DNA from: Pycnopodia helianthoides
Taxonomy: Eukaryota; Echinodermata; Asteroidea; Forcipulatida; Asteriidae
Direction: 5' to 3'
Length of the DNA stretch: 64,000 bases
Assembly (NCBI GenBank): GCA_032158295.1
Contig: CM063259.1
Location: 15,026,064-15,090,063 of the forward strand
Under the pieces are notes generated by a model, which was not told the origin of the DNA, did no database searches, and worked only from the letters and a program-made list of their open reading frames with translations. Of the stretch, positions 48,901-62,986 are shown piece after piece. Positions within the stretch are counted from its first letter, which is position 1. Each line of letters opens with the position of its first letter. The translations under genes and the position numbers were made by a program.

Positions 48901-51365
48901 TTGGTCAATTCATAATTAATTTTATAAGATATTTAATTTTATAAGATATTTTATCAATGCAACACCAATGTGGTTGTATTACAATATATTATATTCTACA
49001 TACTTAATTTGTTGTGGCCCATGGTCGAGATACAGTAATATACGTGTCGCTGCTAATTGCTTCCCGTCATCCAGGAGTACAAAATGACATTTTCAACCGT
49101 GTACTTTTCCGAAGTCATCTATTGACCTTATTCACATTCGAAGGTAAGGATACCTTTCCAATTTTATGTAAGAAAAAGGTTTCAAAAAAACATATCAACT
49201 TTACATTCGGAAAGGCACTTGGGAGATGTTTAAAAAACATAAATTATATGTTGATAATTACAAAACTTCGCAGATAGATTAACATTGTTTATGGTTTTTC
49301 AACATCAACTACACGTTGATTTAAGCGCCTACTCTTGTGAGGTCCTTGTGTCAAATAAAAGGAGAAAAAAGAGAGCAAATATTGTTCACAAATAATTGTA
49401 CAAAAGTGAATAGTTTATAATCAATTAGACCTATACGTATGAAAATGAAAACTTTAATTGAATTGTTACACCTTAGTAGGTTAGCCATTTTTGTTTTGTT
49501 TGGGTTCAATTGAATCAACGAGGCATTTCGGAGTTTCAATGGGTGCCGATTGAACGGGGGAAATGCTGGGTATTTTCCGCCGTTGACTTCAACCCAAAGC
49601 TGGTGCCACTTTATGCTATGGTTGAGTCGCTTCGTCTGCAAGGCTTGCGTTCTTACCAATTTATTATCAATTTAATGTTTTCCAAACCCATAAGGAGGTA
49701 TAAGATGCATTTTATTTCCTAAAGGGACATCATTATCTCATTTAATGTAGCGTCACCGTGGATATTTTTGAAGTGTTTTTTGTACGCGTAACTTGCCAAC
49801 TGTTCGCCTTTAAATTAAAATGATTCTTGTGTTTTTTGGGACAAAACACTTGTTTCTGTCCGTTAGGATGACGTGTTTAAGATAACCATTTCACATCATG
49901 TTTGTTGGAAGAACGATTCATGTCATCTTCTGGTTTTCAATAAAATTCTTCCATAGATCCACCTGGGACAACTCATCACAAGAGGTGGTGACGTTTTCAG
50001 GAATAAAACAATAAAACTTAGTTTACATTTTGTCATGATTCTGTACAAGGACGTGCTTAGTCTGATTGCGACAATCAAAACAAAGCAATGGTGGATTGAA
50101 TGATCTTTGAGTTTCTCGACTTCGACAGCATTTCGCAGTGGAGGAACTGGATGATTAGTACTGGTATGAAAATAATAACCAACGAGATCTCAGGGCTGAT
50201 CGATTTACTTTCTCGATAATTGTAGGTCCTGTGTTTAAAAAAAGACTGTCTCATTATGATAAGATAGTTTGTAAATATGGAAGACCTAAGAGCAGGTGAT
50301 GTGGATAAAGAAGTGTATAAGAGGTTACCCGGCTATGTTCTGAGTCGTATTATGGCTTTATCAGCGTACCGGGATACTGACATAACTTTAAAAAAAAAGG
50401 CCAGTGAAACTTCTTCCTTAAGGAGAACACAATATTGCTTTATTTATAACTAAACTTACGTAACTTAAGGCCACACCCAGGCTTAAGTACTACCCCGTCC
50501 TTAATTAGTATTTATAATATTACTACGCCATTATACCAAAAGTAGTCCCATATCAGTCGTAATCGGCATCTGTGTTTATCAAGGTAATGAATCCACCAGG
50601 TTTCCTAGCTACGATTGTGTTCACATTCATGCGTCAAGACTATTATTATTATTAGTATTTTTTTTAAACTCGAGATGTAGAACCAACAATAAGTTTCCGG
50701 TCGAGGTGTTGATATTATCATCGTGCTCTTAGCATTTTCATACACGGGGAAACGCGTAAATCCAATGGCCTGAAAATCATCACCAATGTGACCAACTATG
50801 TGGGGATTCCTCAGGGTTTTGTTGTTGGGTCCACAAAAAAAGGCAGCCAAAGTCCCCACGAGATGAGATGAATACGATATGTGTGTTCCTGTCCAAAAAA
50901 GAACAATTTGAGCTTCTTTTTTGTTTCTTTTGTTCAAATGTTTACCCCATGTCTTAATCTTACATTCTTGTATCCCCTTTTAGAATACAATGTCATGGAC
51001 AAATTCGTTCTTTATCACTGTATATATTAGTGTTTTTAGGTTTATTAGTACAATGACGAATCGGAAATTAAATTGCCAAACTTGCTACGATGAAACCTCT
51101 TAAATTGTTGTAAACTAGAGTAGTATATGTATTTTTTTTACCAATCATAGGGTGCCGAATAACTGACCAGTATATGCCTATAGCTGTTCGTTCAATCTAA
51201 TCATGTCTAGCTTTTCTCTTTATGCTCATCTTTAAATAGTTAAACTTAATCCAACAATTCAAAAATAAACCCTCGTAAATTGCTATAAAGAGAAGATATT
51301 ATGTCTTGATCAATCCTGGAGGGAAATTTGCCAGGTGGTGTGTCCAATCCACCCCGTCTCTTGAA

Positions 51366-51392
51366 TATATATAGACGGCGTGGTCAGAGACG

Positions 51393-51426
<34 letters not shown>

Positions 51427-51440
51427 TCCGCCATGACACC
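51366..51440 (+). promoter_or_regulatory. Candidate TATA promoter with GA tract
   Basis: TATATATAG at about 51366-51374 is followed some 25 bases later by 'tcagagac', then a (GA)n tract (about 51399-51422) and a GC-rich stretch with four GGCTC repeats (51490-51510). ATG at 51441 opens a 70-codon frame with no recognisable product. The layout resembles a core promoter plus 5' UTR, possibly of a gene or non-coding RNA running to the right. Confidence 0.3.
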
Positions 51441-52280
51441 ATGTGTACTCGTCTTTACACTCAATTAATTAAAGAACCGGGACGCGTCCGGCTCGGCTCG
51501 GCTCGGCAGCGCCGGGTTGCTGGAGCAGTAGAAGACCGGGGGACTGCGAGTCGGTATCCCCCGTGGTCTGCGGGTCTAACGAGTGATACAATCGAAATGT
51601 TCCGTGTCTTAGGTCCGGAAATTAAACCGGCTGGGAATGATAGCAGGTCGTGATGCAGCTGGCTAAATGACAGTCACTATTCAACGACTACTTTATGTTC
51701 ATCTTGTCGTAGTAAATTTTAGGAACCAATGAGGATCACTTGAATCTGTTATTTTTAGGATTTTTTTTAAATTCTGGTCAAACCATTACACAAATATAGT
51801 AGTACAATACAGAGGTCATGAATCTTCGGCAATTGATTCATTTAGTGGCCGTCTGCTTTCAATACATTTTATTGAGGTACTCAATGTATGAATTATTTAA
51901 AACATATATCAGCCGTCGGACGTCAACCACTGCACCTGGGAGAAGAAGAAGATGAGCTATGTACAAAATGGCGTTATTACCTACACGTTGTAGTTCGCAG
52001 TTACTGGGTCAGAACTACAGTGGGAGGTGGGGGACGAGGGGGGTGGGGGTGTAGGTGTCAACTTCACCCAATCGAAGCCCCCGTGTGCCATTTCAGTATC
52101 GATTCACGTTATTGGACCTTGAAAATAAGGGACTTCACAGAAAGGGAACAAGTCTAAAGGGTACGCATACTTAATCTGAAACTCTGGTAACTCCAAGAAA
52201 AAATAAGATTAGATTCGAAGAGATTTTAATTTCTCTGAACAGATACGACGTAATTGAACATTTTGAATATAAAGCAAAGT

Positions 52281-52505
52281 TGGGAAGGTAGTGCATTCTG
52301 CTCTACCAGCCAGGCTCCTAGTTGATAATACCTATGCCTACATCATTACGAACTGTGAAGGGGGTAACCCTGTTTCAGGCCCAGGAGTAGATGGCAATGT
52401 GTCCATGGTGACAGTTGATTTGGGTCGACAGCCCAAATCAGTTAAGTGAAGCCCTCACCTCGAAGTGGCCGTTCGGCTTTGTGAGTTTAGGCGATATCTC
52501 AAGAG
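52281..52505 (+). repeat. SINE body, copy of the 1056-1420 family
   Basis: Shares 'gttgggaaggtagtgcattc', 'taccagccaggctcctagt', 'cccaaatcagttaagtg' and 'gtggccgttcggctttgtga' with the minus-strand element at 1056-1330. The tRNA-like head is absent. Confidence 0.85.
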
Positions 52506-53735
52506 ATGTGCATAATGTTATAACATTATTGCAATATTTGAAATGGATCGAAGTTAATGACCCCACATTTGACGGGCAAAAATGCCCAGACTCAATAATA
52601 TAGTGGGATGAGCATACGCCACGAATTGCTTACCCATAAATCCACCGGCACTCCTTGTGTGACGTCACGTTTTAAAGCCACCGTAGACAACCTTTTTTAA
52701 AGGAACTTTTGTCCAAAATCAAACGCCTTTTAATGTAAATCATCTAAGACTAAAATATCTGATCAAACTTTCTGACGTATTAGATTTGTGTAGATAGTCT
52801 CAATAAGAGTCCCTATTTGGCTTACATCATAACGTTGGTCTCTGTCATTGTTTCTAAGTGATTTGGCCACAGCTTTAACCCTAGTTCCCTCTCTGACGTC
52901 ATAATATTGAAGATGCATGAAGCGAGTAGAGTATTAATTACGAACCAAACAAAGCTCCTACATCCGGGAGATTCATTATAACAATATATCATTATACACA
53001 GTGACAACGATGAATCGACTGAAACAAGTTGAGATCGGAAAATTCGTGATCACAACTTGTTTCATTCATTAATCATCTCACAGACTAAGCTCAAACTGTC
53101 CCTCTGCTATGTCATAGCAGTATCTTTTCCCCAAGCTAATGACAAACTATGAGCAAACCAGTCTGTGGAAAACAAAAACTATAGAAAAGAGATAAAGAAC
53201 TAATTATTCATTGAAATAACGTCACCAAATTAAGACATTAATGTACATCTTGGTGTAATTTCTTACAATTTTGTTTTGTAAACAAAGGTTGTCAGTGGAA
53301 GCGTCCTTCTCAGGCGAACACAACCTTCTGACCCATGAAGCAAGCACGCCCTCAGTTGGCCATTTGTATAACGGTCTAATGTAAGTACTTAGAAATGAGA
53401 TGTGTAGACTTTTACCATTCGGTTTTGATTTCACGCACTGCTTTCTTTCCTTTGGTGTACCGACCAAAGCATGCCCAGTCGACTATTGTAGTTCATTAAT
53501 GTATAGATTAATTAAATATTGAGGCAATCAAAATTAACAAACTTTATTCGATAATTTACCTTTATTTTACCTGAATGTCTTTCTTCAAGACAAGTGCAAT
53601 GATGTAATCTTATGTCTTAAAACTGTAATGCAGCCCAGGGCCATGAAGCCTGGTACCTTAGCAATACAGTGGCTATGTACAGTGGCAGCATACTAACGGT
53701 TAACCCACGTGGTATGGCGGGTAACTTGGGGTTAC

Positions 53736-54120
53736 TTAAAGGAACATTACAGAATTGGTTTTTGCTAACAAAACAATTGCTGGCAGTGTAAGCACTTTAT
53801 GTAATCCACCATATACATAAACTGACAAACCTGAAGAAGTTTGAGATCGATCGGCCATCTGGGTCACGAGAAAATAGTGAAAAACCGATTACACATTTGC
53901 ATGAAATCATATAGTTCAACAAATGAATAAAACGCTCACTGAGCGATAAACTCCAATCGGAAAATTAGTTTATTCATTTCTCATCAAATATGGCATTTCA
54001 GACAAAAAGGGATGTTTTCTACCATCATCATCATTAGACCGTGTAAGTTTTATGTAAATCTGTGATCAAAAAGTATAATTTACAAGTTTTTTTGTTACCA
54101 ATTCTGTAATGTTCCTTTAA
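53736..54120. mobile_element. Fold-back element family E, copy 2
   Basis: Ends TTAAAGGAACATTACAGAATTG and the inverse. Nearly identical to 30726-31123 apart from small indels. Confidence 0.9.
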
Positions 54121-57100
54121 AGGACAAACATCTATTTCATTTCCCAAATGCTCTTCCTGATACTAACTTTTTCTGAGACAATTACCCATTGTTTATACGA
54201 ACTTTAAAGCATTATAACGACACAACGTTTAGCATAATTTTGCGTCAGAGGACAAGATTTTTAACTCTACAAATGCAGTTCCAAAAGTGCACGAAAATGA
54301 AAATCATTTATATTAACAACTGTTCTGTTCCATGGGTAACATTTAAGAACGAGTGTCTAATTATTGCAATCGACGTATTTCTCTGTATTAAATAATATCA
54401 TACATTTCAGAATAATACTAAAGCAATTTGAAAGCAATTTCAAAGTAATGGAATCTTTATTCCAGTTGGGACCCTTCCTCTCCCTTATCATTGATAATAA
54501 ATTGATGTCTACTCTAAGCTAACAAAAGGTTGTAAGTGTATAATGTTTGTGCTATCTGGTGAACCCCATCATGCAACCTGTGCTGTTATCACGTCTGGCA
54601 TCAAGCTAAACTTATGTACAAATATCCTTTATCTGCGATGCCAGTATTTTTATTCGAGATAATACACACGCATTTCCAACCCATAGCCATTTTGGGATGG
54701 ATGTCTTGGTCAATTCCCCCGGCGATACCAATTTGCAGTATCTCTCCATTTTGTCTATCATTCATTTTCCCCCCAAGTCGTGGTTTCTTGCGTACACGGC
54801 CATTTAGCTCGCCAGCGGGGAATCCACGACGTAACACTCCAAATGGCTTACTAGCTTCGACCCACCACCGGGTTCGCTCTCCCACTCCACGACGGCGGAA
54901 ATCGCCGATCGGCCTGGCCAGTCGTGCATGAGGATCGCACAGCGAGTCAAATTTAACCAAATTACGACCAGTGGGAACGTCTTACGTTATTAGCGCTCGC
55001 GCCATCGTAAATAGCAAGATGCTGAAGTGGCCGTGAGAGGTTTGCTACACGAGGAGACCGAGCCCAGGGCAAAGAGAGCGAAGAAACGTGGATATTCAGT
55101 CAGAAGCAGACGCAGTGAGGGATGTTGCTCGGAGAGGATGATGAGTTTTGTAATAACAGCCCACGTGTTCACTCGAGCGCGTGTGAGGCGCCGCGTTGCA
55201 AGTGAGTTTAGACTCTACAGGGCTCTCAACGTCAGCCCGATCGATGCCTTAATTGTAAGGCGACCACTTATTAAACGACTATTAAGACATCTCCCCCTGA
55301 AATCGGTCGTGCAAGCGTTGGTTTTCTCAGTCTGGTCTGTACGGCAGGGGTGTACGGGCTTTCTCAGTCTGGCCGTACCGGGTATGGGGTGTATGAGACG
55401 ATGTGGGAAGGTAGAATATTAAATGCAATCAATTTGAGACTGGAATGGCGACGTCAGTATCCAGTCGACATGTAGCCATCGATATCTGTTTAGTCATTAT
55501 AAAGTCAAACCTACCTGATACCCAAACTTGTAGGCGTTGATGAACTACGTGCGTAAAACCAATGGAGACCTTTAGAAGATAGCAGAGTGTATCAGTATGG
55601 CGCAACGCAAAGTCCAACCTAAGTTACGGCATATGCAAAATCGGTATTGCAACTGCAGACGTGAAAATGCATATTTTATAGGCTAGACTGTGGTATCAAA
55701 CTCATATCCGCCTTCTAATTCTATTATAAATTAGTCTCAACGACTCAATAAAAATTCCTCCTTATGTAATTTTTGTTGCAAGCCGTGTAAATTATGCTCG
55801 CCGCCGCGCGCGGTGTTTATACTGTGTTCAAAGCTATTAATATAACCGTGTCACTTTCAAACGAGCAATAATAACTGTGTCCGTTCTCATTAACATCGGA
55901 TGACAAAATGGCACGAGCGTAGACCCACCGCAAATAAGGCCAAGTCCAGGCGAAAGATTTAATGAACGACTCGGTGTGTCTCGATGGAGTGCTCGGCAAA
56001 CAGTCATAATAGCTTGGATGCGTGTCGGTGTTTAGAGAGTTAGCATCAATTTGGGGCTCTGAATGTTCTTAACTGGGCTTGTATCAACAATTGGGATTTA
56101 TTAATCGGATGACACAAGTATAGATAACGTTGAAGGCAGTACTTGATTATGATCCCGTGAGACCAACTCAATATCCTGCTAATGTTAATTTGCTGACTGG
56201 AGGAACGAAATTGGATCTGGGTTTGTAAAAACACGGTATAGTCAATCTGATTTCATTGTGAAACATTGCAATATTTCTAGTTTCCCAATGCAAACTCCTC
56301 ATTTCTTTTAATCTAAAAGGCGATCAAAGCAAACTGATTAAAACCTCGAGTTCTTACCGTACATCAACAGAGTTTTTTTTCTGCACATCAGCTATATTCA
56401 ACGTAAACATCTTGTTTTTCTAGACAAACAAATCAAACATTTTAGGATTACTAACATACATTGTATTCAATGAATAGAGATTGAGTTGGAAGTTAAGTCA
56501 TGAATGAGTTCAGGAATTCTTGCTCTGCTGAGATGCCAATATCATGCCTCCTTCAGACTATTGCATTGGCATGTTTTAAAGGAACGGTGTCGCTTCTGGA
56601 CAGAAATATCTTGAAGAACCATGTACGACTTTAATACTAGTAATAGTATTTTAAAGACTGGTTTATTTGACCCCCCATCCCCTGGCACAATAAGTGTAAC
56701 GCCCAGGCGATTATTATTTTTATTTGTTTTCCTTAAAAATAATTTATTTATTGGGAGGGAAGATGGTAGGAATATGAAATAATAATTTCCGATTCGATGT
56801 TATGTTCCGAAATGTATAATTAATATACAATTTAATTTATTCTTTCATTAAAAAAGATCTAGTCTGCATTTTGAAATCATCAATGAGGGCAACCGCCGTG
56901 GGCTTCCTCGAAGGAGTCGCTTCATTTGTCTTTACTTCAAGGCAAATTATCTTTAAAAAAAAACCGCCATCAAAAACACCTAGGTATACTAAATTATTAT
57001 TTTATGGCCAATACCTCGTCTTCGTTAGAACGGTTCTACGGTATCCTTGATTTGAAGTTGATTGCAAAAGCGTTTTTCTTGCGATCGGTGTCGCGAACTG

Positions 57101-60100
57101 TTTCCGCTCGCCGCTCACGTCAAATTAAACGCACATCCCTCACACTGCTCAGAAGTTACATTAAATTCTATATAGAAAAAAACCCTACCCATAACCCTGA
57201 CTAAGAGGTAAAAAAAGCGTGCACTCACTTATGCCGCTTGACTTCGTTAGAAAATATATTCTGACTTGATGTTGGGTTTATAGATTCAGCGAGGCTGAAA
57301 TGGCGTTTGTTTTTATAAAAAGTCAAAGCGGTTTTTCTTAAAAAAACGATATCGACTGCCAAACGAGCTTATCACGATGGTTGTCACCCGTGAAAGATTT
57401 CCCTCTTCTGAAATATAGGTTTTTTTTTAAATTTGAAATATGGAAGTATCCAACCAGGACTTGTTTAGAATTGCTTGTGCCTGTCTTTTTGAGTTTTCTT
57501 CGTTTTTGGGGGAGGAAATTTACGAGTACAACGCACATGCGCAAACACAAAAAAAATAACTGTGTACTTGAAGAAGAGCATAATAAATGCATACAAAAAT
57601 TGGTAATCACTGTTCCTATGATGAACTATACGGTCCACTAGACCAAGACCATGAATTGCATGTGTATTAGAAGCAATGCATTTTGCAAAATACAAACAAG
57701 AAACAAAACAAACACAACGGGACTTTGGGGGGTTCTTTTGGCTTTTTCTGGTGTTGGAATATATATGAACATTTTAAATAAAGTCGAGGACTCCCAAGTT
57801 TGGATAGCAGTACCCTCCCCTGAAAATGGCAAGAAGGCAAACCTCAAACCCAGCCCCTCTACCTCACACACCCCAATACGATTATAGTATCATCCACCAA
57901 ACAGAGAACCCCTTTAAACGGGGACATACATTCAAATAAAAATATATTCACCCTGTTCCAGTTGTGTTAACACCAGTCGTCAGCGACACCTGTACGATCT
58001 GAGTACCTCCTCACACAGTGGAAAACCTTTCTATAACTTTCATGCAGAATTACTGACAGATTCCTTGTCTGTGCACCTATCATAATCTTGCCCCTGTCTA
58101 TAACTCTTGAATTCTTGGCATCTACAGCACTCACAAACTAAAGATGTACAGGAAAGAGCGCAAACTAACCAGTATTATGACATTTTGGTGTGCCGCCATG
58201 TTGTAAACAGTGAACACATGTTATCACTCTCAATCCCAGGTCCAGCGGTTTCGGTGTATACTTGTATCACACACACCAAAGAGTGGTGTAGGTGAGAACA
58301 AGGTTACACAACAGCAAACATACTCCTTCTCAGCGTAAATGCCTTGTGTCTCGTTGTACACCAAACAGCATCTTTGAGAACAAGGTTGACACTTTAAATT
58401 TATGATTTTAAAATCACTTTTTCCTTTTACAAAAAAACGAACAAATAATGTTACCTGAAAATTGATTATTATTTACCTTTTAAACGGTTAGTCTTTCAAA
58501 AATGTATACAAGATTTTAGACAGGAGCACTCGAACAAGATATTGGGCCTTAGGCTCCCAGGTTACATGTGCACTCATAATGTGGATAAGCAGTGGTATAC
58601 AGCACTCACACACAGCTAAAACAAATCCCCTAGTCACCGATCTGCACCTTCGTTTCAGTCTTCATTTGAAAACCTCCGGACTTGTCGATCACGAAACCGA
58701 CCCCGCGGGGCGCAGTCAAGCGGTAGGGGGAGCGACCATCGCGTCTCCCCCGTCGGGAAATCAACACTGACAGTCCCTAGTCAAAAAATTAAACTTGATT
58801 CGCCCGCGCATTCTCGTTCGTGCGGAAAAGAAATCACCTTAATTGAAACATAATGCACGCGCGAGTCACATTCGAAAACCGCGGGAGAAAAGAAAGAAAG
58901 ACACATGGCATTTTGTACACTGTGGGGGTGAGTTACAGCATCATGTTGAAGTTTTTTTTGTTGCTTTTTTTTTTTTTGCTTTTGGGAAAGTTTACACGGT
59001 TCATCGGCCATTTTAAGTCCAGTTCACTACGTTTGATTTTATGAAGAGTGCTTGTCTTGCAGAGGTATAATACTGTTTGGACGAATAACAGGGTATTAAC
59101 CCGATACAGACAGATATGCTTTAATGTGAGTCTAAGCTTTAATCAAAGAAACCCCTGTGCAGTTTTTAAATGTACCTCTACAAAGTAAAAAATCACTAAA
59201 TTTGAAGGAAAAAAAAAACCAATATGGAAATTTATTATCTGATAATATTTAGATATAAATTGAGTATGTGTAGCGAACGCAACCAATATTGTTCATTCGA
59301 TATTTTGATAGCATTAAATAAAAAATCTCCTTCATTGTATATATTTGTTTACGCTGAAAAGAAAATGTATCTGCATTTGGATGATGTTTGCAATCGACAA
59401 GAGAGGGCGTCTCATTGTTAAAAATCCTCTTATCCTTTTCAAAAAAAAACAACCGCACCTTACAACTGCGGACAAAACCCCGTACACGACTGCAATGTAA
59501 ATCTTATACACTTGATTGTTTTATACCGCGGTCTTTGTTTTGCCTTTCCATGCAAGTTACAGTGACTAGAGCTTTGTAGGCTCTCCCAGTGGACGGTGCC
59601 GCACAGCACCGTACATCACCACGACCATAATGGGGCAGTGCCGCTCGCTCTCCAGTCGCTGTCAGCACGTCACAGTGGGAGGGAATCACGATCCTAAATT
59701 GCATTGACTTTAGCGTTCTCTGCCCGCTAAACCTCCTCGGGGAGATCACATTGATACACAGAGACATCCAATTTAGGCGAAGCAGTCATATTCTTTTCTG
59801 CTGACAGAGCCCTCAAAGAACATCGTCTAAGGTCTGATGAATGAAAGGAGAGAGAAAAAAAACTTCAAGGTCAAATTACAAGTTTAATTCTCCGCAGTGG
59901 CGTAAGCCAGGTACGGGGCATTGTATCGTAATTTCTTTAATTGGTCCGTACGGTGCGCATCACTAAAGGAATCTTTGGAAACTTCAAAGTAACTTGCGAC
60001 CACTCCTGGGAGTCCAATTATGGAGGCAGTCCTCGAGGGGGATGAGGCTTTTAGAATGATGAGCATCCCTCTAAGACGAAAAACAAGATACTTAATTGTC

Positions 60101-62680
60101 TTACGTCGTAATACCCCCCAGAACCTTCGGACTTTTGTTGCTGGGCATTCGGAAAATGAACTGAAATATAAAAAAAAAAAATAACGTGAAGTTACAACAA
60201 AAGAACATATCTTAAAAATTTATCTAGAGGTAGAATCCACAATTTTTTTTAAAAGGAGAATGTTTTTAGGCTAATGGGAGAAAAAGCTGACTTGCATATG
60301 CCACGGCCTACATTTTTTATGGTTACTTGTAAAAAATATTGCAAACTATTCTTACACAAAATAGTATGTTCAAGAGTGCAGTGGACGTTGATAAAAACAA
60401 CTTATAAACTGAACCTTGCTTTTAAAGTTGGGTAAACTTGGATTTAATTGTATTGTTATAACAGGTTTTTCTCTTCAGCACTTGGTGCTCTTTACATACC
60501 AAGTTCTAAAAGACTTCTATCATGGTGCGGCCATCTTGTTTTTTCCCCCATTCAAATCAATGTCACCAGACCGAGGCTCGAAGGAGAAACAGTCTGGTTC
60601 CTTTTTGTACAATGAATCTTAGCATTCGTTACTGTTATTGGATACAAGGAAGACGATGGTTGCAGCATGATGAAGGTCTATAAAAGGTTTGTGTTGTTGC
60701 TGTTGATCTTTTGTAAAGAAATGAGCACTGAGAAATGTACCAAAAAATCCTTTTACATCCATTTAAAAGTAGTCTCTACTATGTGTGTAATGTAAAATAA
60801 GTACGACGAGGGGAAAAGTGCACAAAATGAACATGTAAAACACTATTAAATTACAGGACTGTACTATTTGTTACTCAATGTCCTTTGATCCTACAGAAGA
60901 AACAAGAGACAAGCTTTGTAGTTGACAACTCTCCCCTATGAATTGCTTCGGCGCAGTCTGTTGTATAACAGCGATATGCCTTAATCATGAACTAACACTG
61001 CAGCTAAAAAGCTTTCCATAATATTTCACATATCTCAATTCCTAACAGACCTGAACTGCGAATTTACCTTTTTGGGTTTGTGACCAAATGAAAAGAAAAA
61101 CAGTTCTACTGTTCACGATTTGTGGCGTGCAATAAAACACGACAATGGATTACATTCCTCCGTGAAAGATTTGACTCTGTGTGCTGGAGAGATTCGTATA
61201 CTTAAGTTTATAACCAAAGGGTCAGTCCGTCGAGACTTGAAATTGTTACTAGAGAGTCCCTGTAATCCTAAGTGAGACGGTTTTACACGGGGAGCTGTAT
61301 CTCCAGTGGATCGGGGAAGTTAAAAGCCCCGTGCAATTTTTCCTAATGGACCGAGAGCTCCCCAATGACCCGTTGTATCGCTGCATCATACTGTTGACTC
61401 CGCGTCCTTTAATACAGTCTGCTCTCGTCTCTACCTCATCTATGACGATGTTCATCATGAAGCCTCGGAGATGCCGTCTACCATTAAGATGATGACGGCA
61501 GCGTGTCTTACTCAATCTTTCCCCCCTCCTCGCAACCTTCCAACAACCCTGGGAGGCCCTGAGAGGTAGAGGGAAACAAATTGGATAATGGTTACTCGTA
61601 TTAGACATATTTCGCATGAAATTACACCACCTTAATGCCGCGGTAATCCTTCCCCTCACAGATGGAATTTTCCCCCCCAAATCGGATAACTACTGGGAAG
61701 GTTAACAAGAAGCATAACGTATGTCACCCACACTGCCGTGGAATTCAGTCGCCTGTTTTTACATCTCTTTTGAGAAGGCCCTTTCATTGTGTCGTGTAAT
61801 TTTTTTTTGTAGTTGATCAGCAAAGCAATCTTGGTTTTTCCCCCCCGTCATTGTGAAGATGCAGTATGGTTCTTTTGTCCACTTCTTTTCAATTAGATTT
61901 CGCCAACAATTGTTCGGACAACTTCATTTGTTTCTCGTCGTACTCGTGCCCTTGACAACATCAACCCAACATGCCCACGGCAGATGATCTCTTTCATCTA
62001 CCACAAATATGATTTTCTAATTTCCCAGTCTCCTTTCTGTGGACGTGAATTCCTCCATAGTGGAGCCATAATTAAATCATCTTGAATTTACAGTGCGCAC
62101 CGGTAAATCAATAACATGCTCTCTATTATTCTTCTTTTTTTTCTCCCCACAAAAAAAATTGTTATCCTTCTTGTACTTTTTTTTTTTTACACAAAAAATG
62201 ACAAGACATGATGATAGAGCAGTGCTGATGCGTAACGGTTGGGGAAAGAGGAACGACAAAAGAACAACTTGGTACTAATAACCATAACATCCCTTGAGAT
62301 GTCTCGTTTTGTTATTATTCTTCATCATTTTGAATTCTTGTGTAGACTTTGTGAACCTTAACCATCGACAGAGTTCAGTGGAAGTGCATCTTCTTTCAAC
62401 ACACGAATGTTTTAATGACTTCCCATTCATCGTGATTTATTTACAGCGATTAAAGGAAAAAAAATCCGAGAGTAATCCACTTTTTATTTCATTTGAGATC
62501 GGTGCATTTATACTTTCCTTCCAAATAAGAACCAAAATTGTTTAAACATAAAGTGGAGAAAGAAAGAAATCGTTGGAAATTTCTTTGCATGCGCGGAGTA
62601 TAATTGGAAATGGATTTTCTATTATCTAAATTAATTTATACATCAGTTTAAATCAATAATAATTTTAGGAATCTACTTTT
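54121..62680. other. Intergenic region with GC-richer non-repetitive blocks
   Basis: No gene is supported. Blocks with higher GC and no repeat match elsewhere in the window lie at about 54700-55400, 58640-58770, 59580-59770 and 61240-61680. Their reading frames lack family resemblance or convincing codon use, so regulatory sequence or 5' exons are more likely than protein. Confidence 0.4.
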
Positions 62681-62723
62681 GATTGGTATGTATAAGTAGG
62701 GGGAAGCTCTTACGCATTTGACA

Positions 62724-62808
62724 ATGAACGGATTTCAACATAGAACATTTTTATCAGAGCACATTTTAAAGTCCAATGCCTGCGAAGCATCGCAATTTAT
62801 TGACGAAG
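62724..62808 (+). CDS. Weak candidate first coding exon (eh1-like motif)
   Basis: ATG at 62724 opens 28 codons plus one base, up to a GTAAAT donor at 62809. The peptide MNGFQHRTFLSEHILKSN has the F-x4-I-L spacing of eh1-like motifs found near the N-terminus of several homeodomain proteins, but lacks the usual Ile at the third position. TATAAG at 62691 is 33 bases before the ATG, so the leader would be almost absent. No matching downstream exon is in the window. Chance is quite possible. Confidence 0.2.
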
Positions 62809-62986
62809 GTAAATGTTTGATTGTTTCTTGTAATGTTTTTCAGGATCTTTTGCTTTTAAGAATTTACCCTTTTTATCATATGTATATAAATTATATATAT
62901 ATATGATTTGTTGGAGATATTAGAGCATTTACAATCAATGTCTCTGCCATTTTGTCGAAACCATTTTGCCAAGATGGTGGTTTTTT

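Larger units (their letters stand above)
40971..51350. other. Intergenic region without a recognisable gene
   Basis: Only short chance reading frames. A tRNA-like 'gcgggttccaatccc' element lies near 41570-41590. A GC-richer non-repetitive block at about 43070-43260 might be regulatory. Repeats are listed at 45039-45270 and 45829-45990. The rest is AT-rich unique-looking sequence in which I see nothing. Confidence 0.5.

Noticed and set aside
54601..55422. Overlapping ORFs of 105-131 codons on both strands
   Set aside because: Arg/Pro-rich translations of a GC-richer block, open on both strands at once, with no domain; likely non-coding.
58640..58770. Fragment of rRNA or other structured RNA
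   Set aside because: GC-rich and suggestive, but no conserved rRNA segment could be recognised.
61249..61680. 143-codon minus-strand ORF as a protein gene
   Set aside because: Composition and lack of recognisable motifs suggest chance; kept only as a possible regulatory block.
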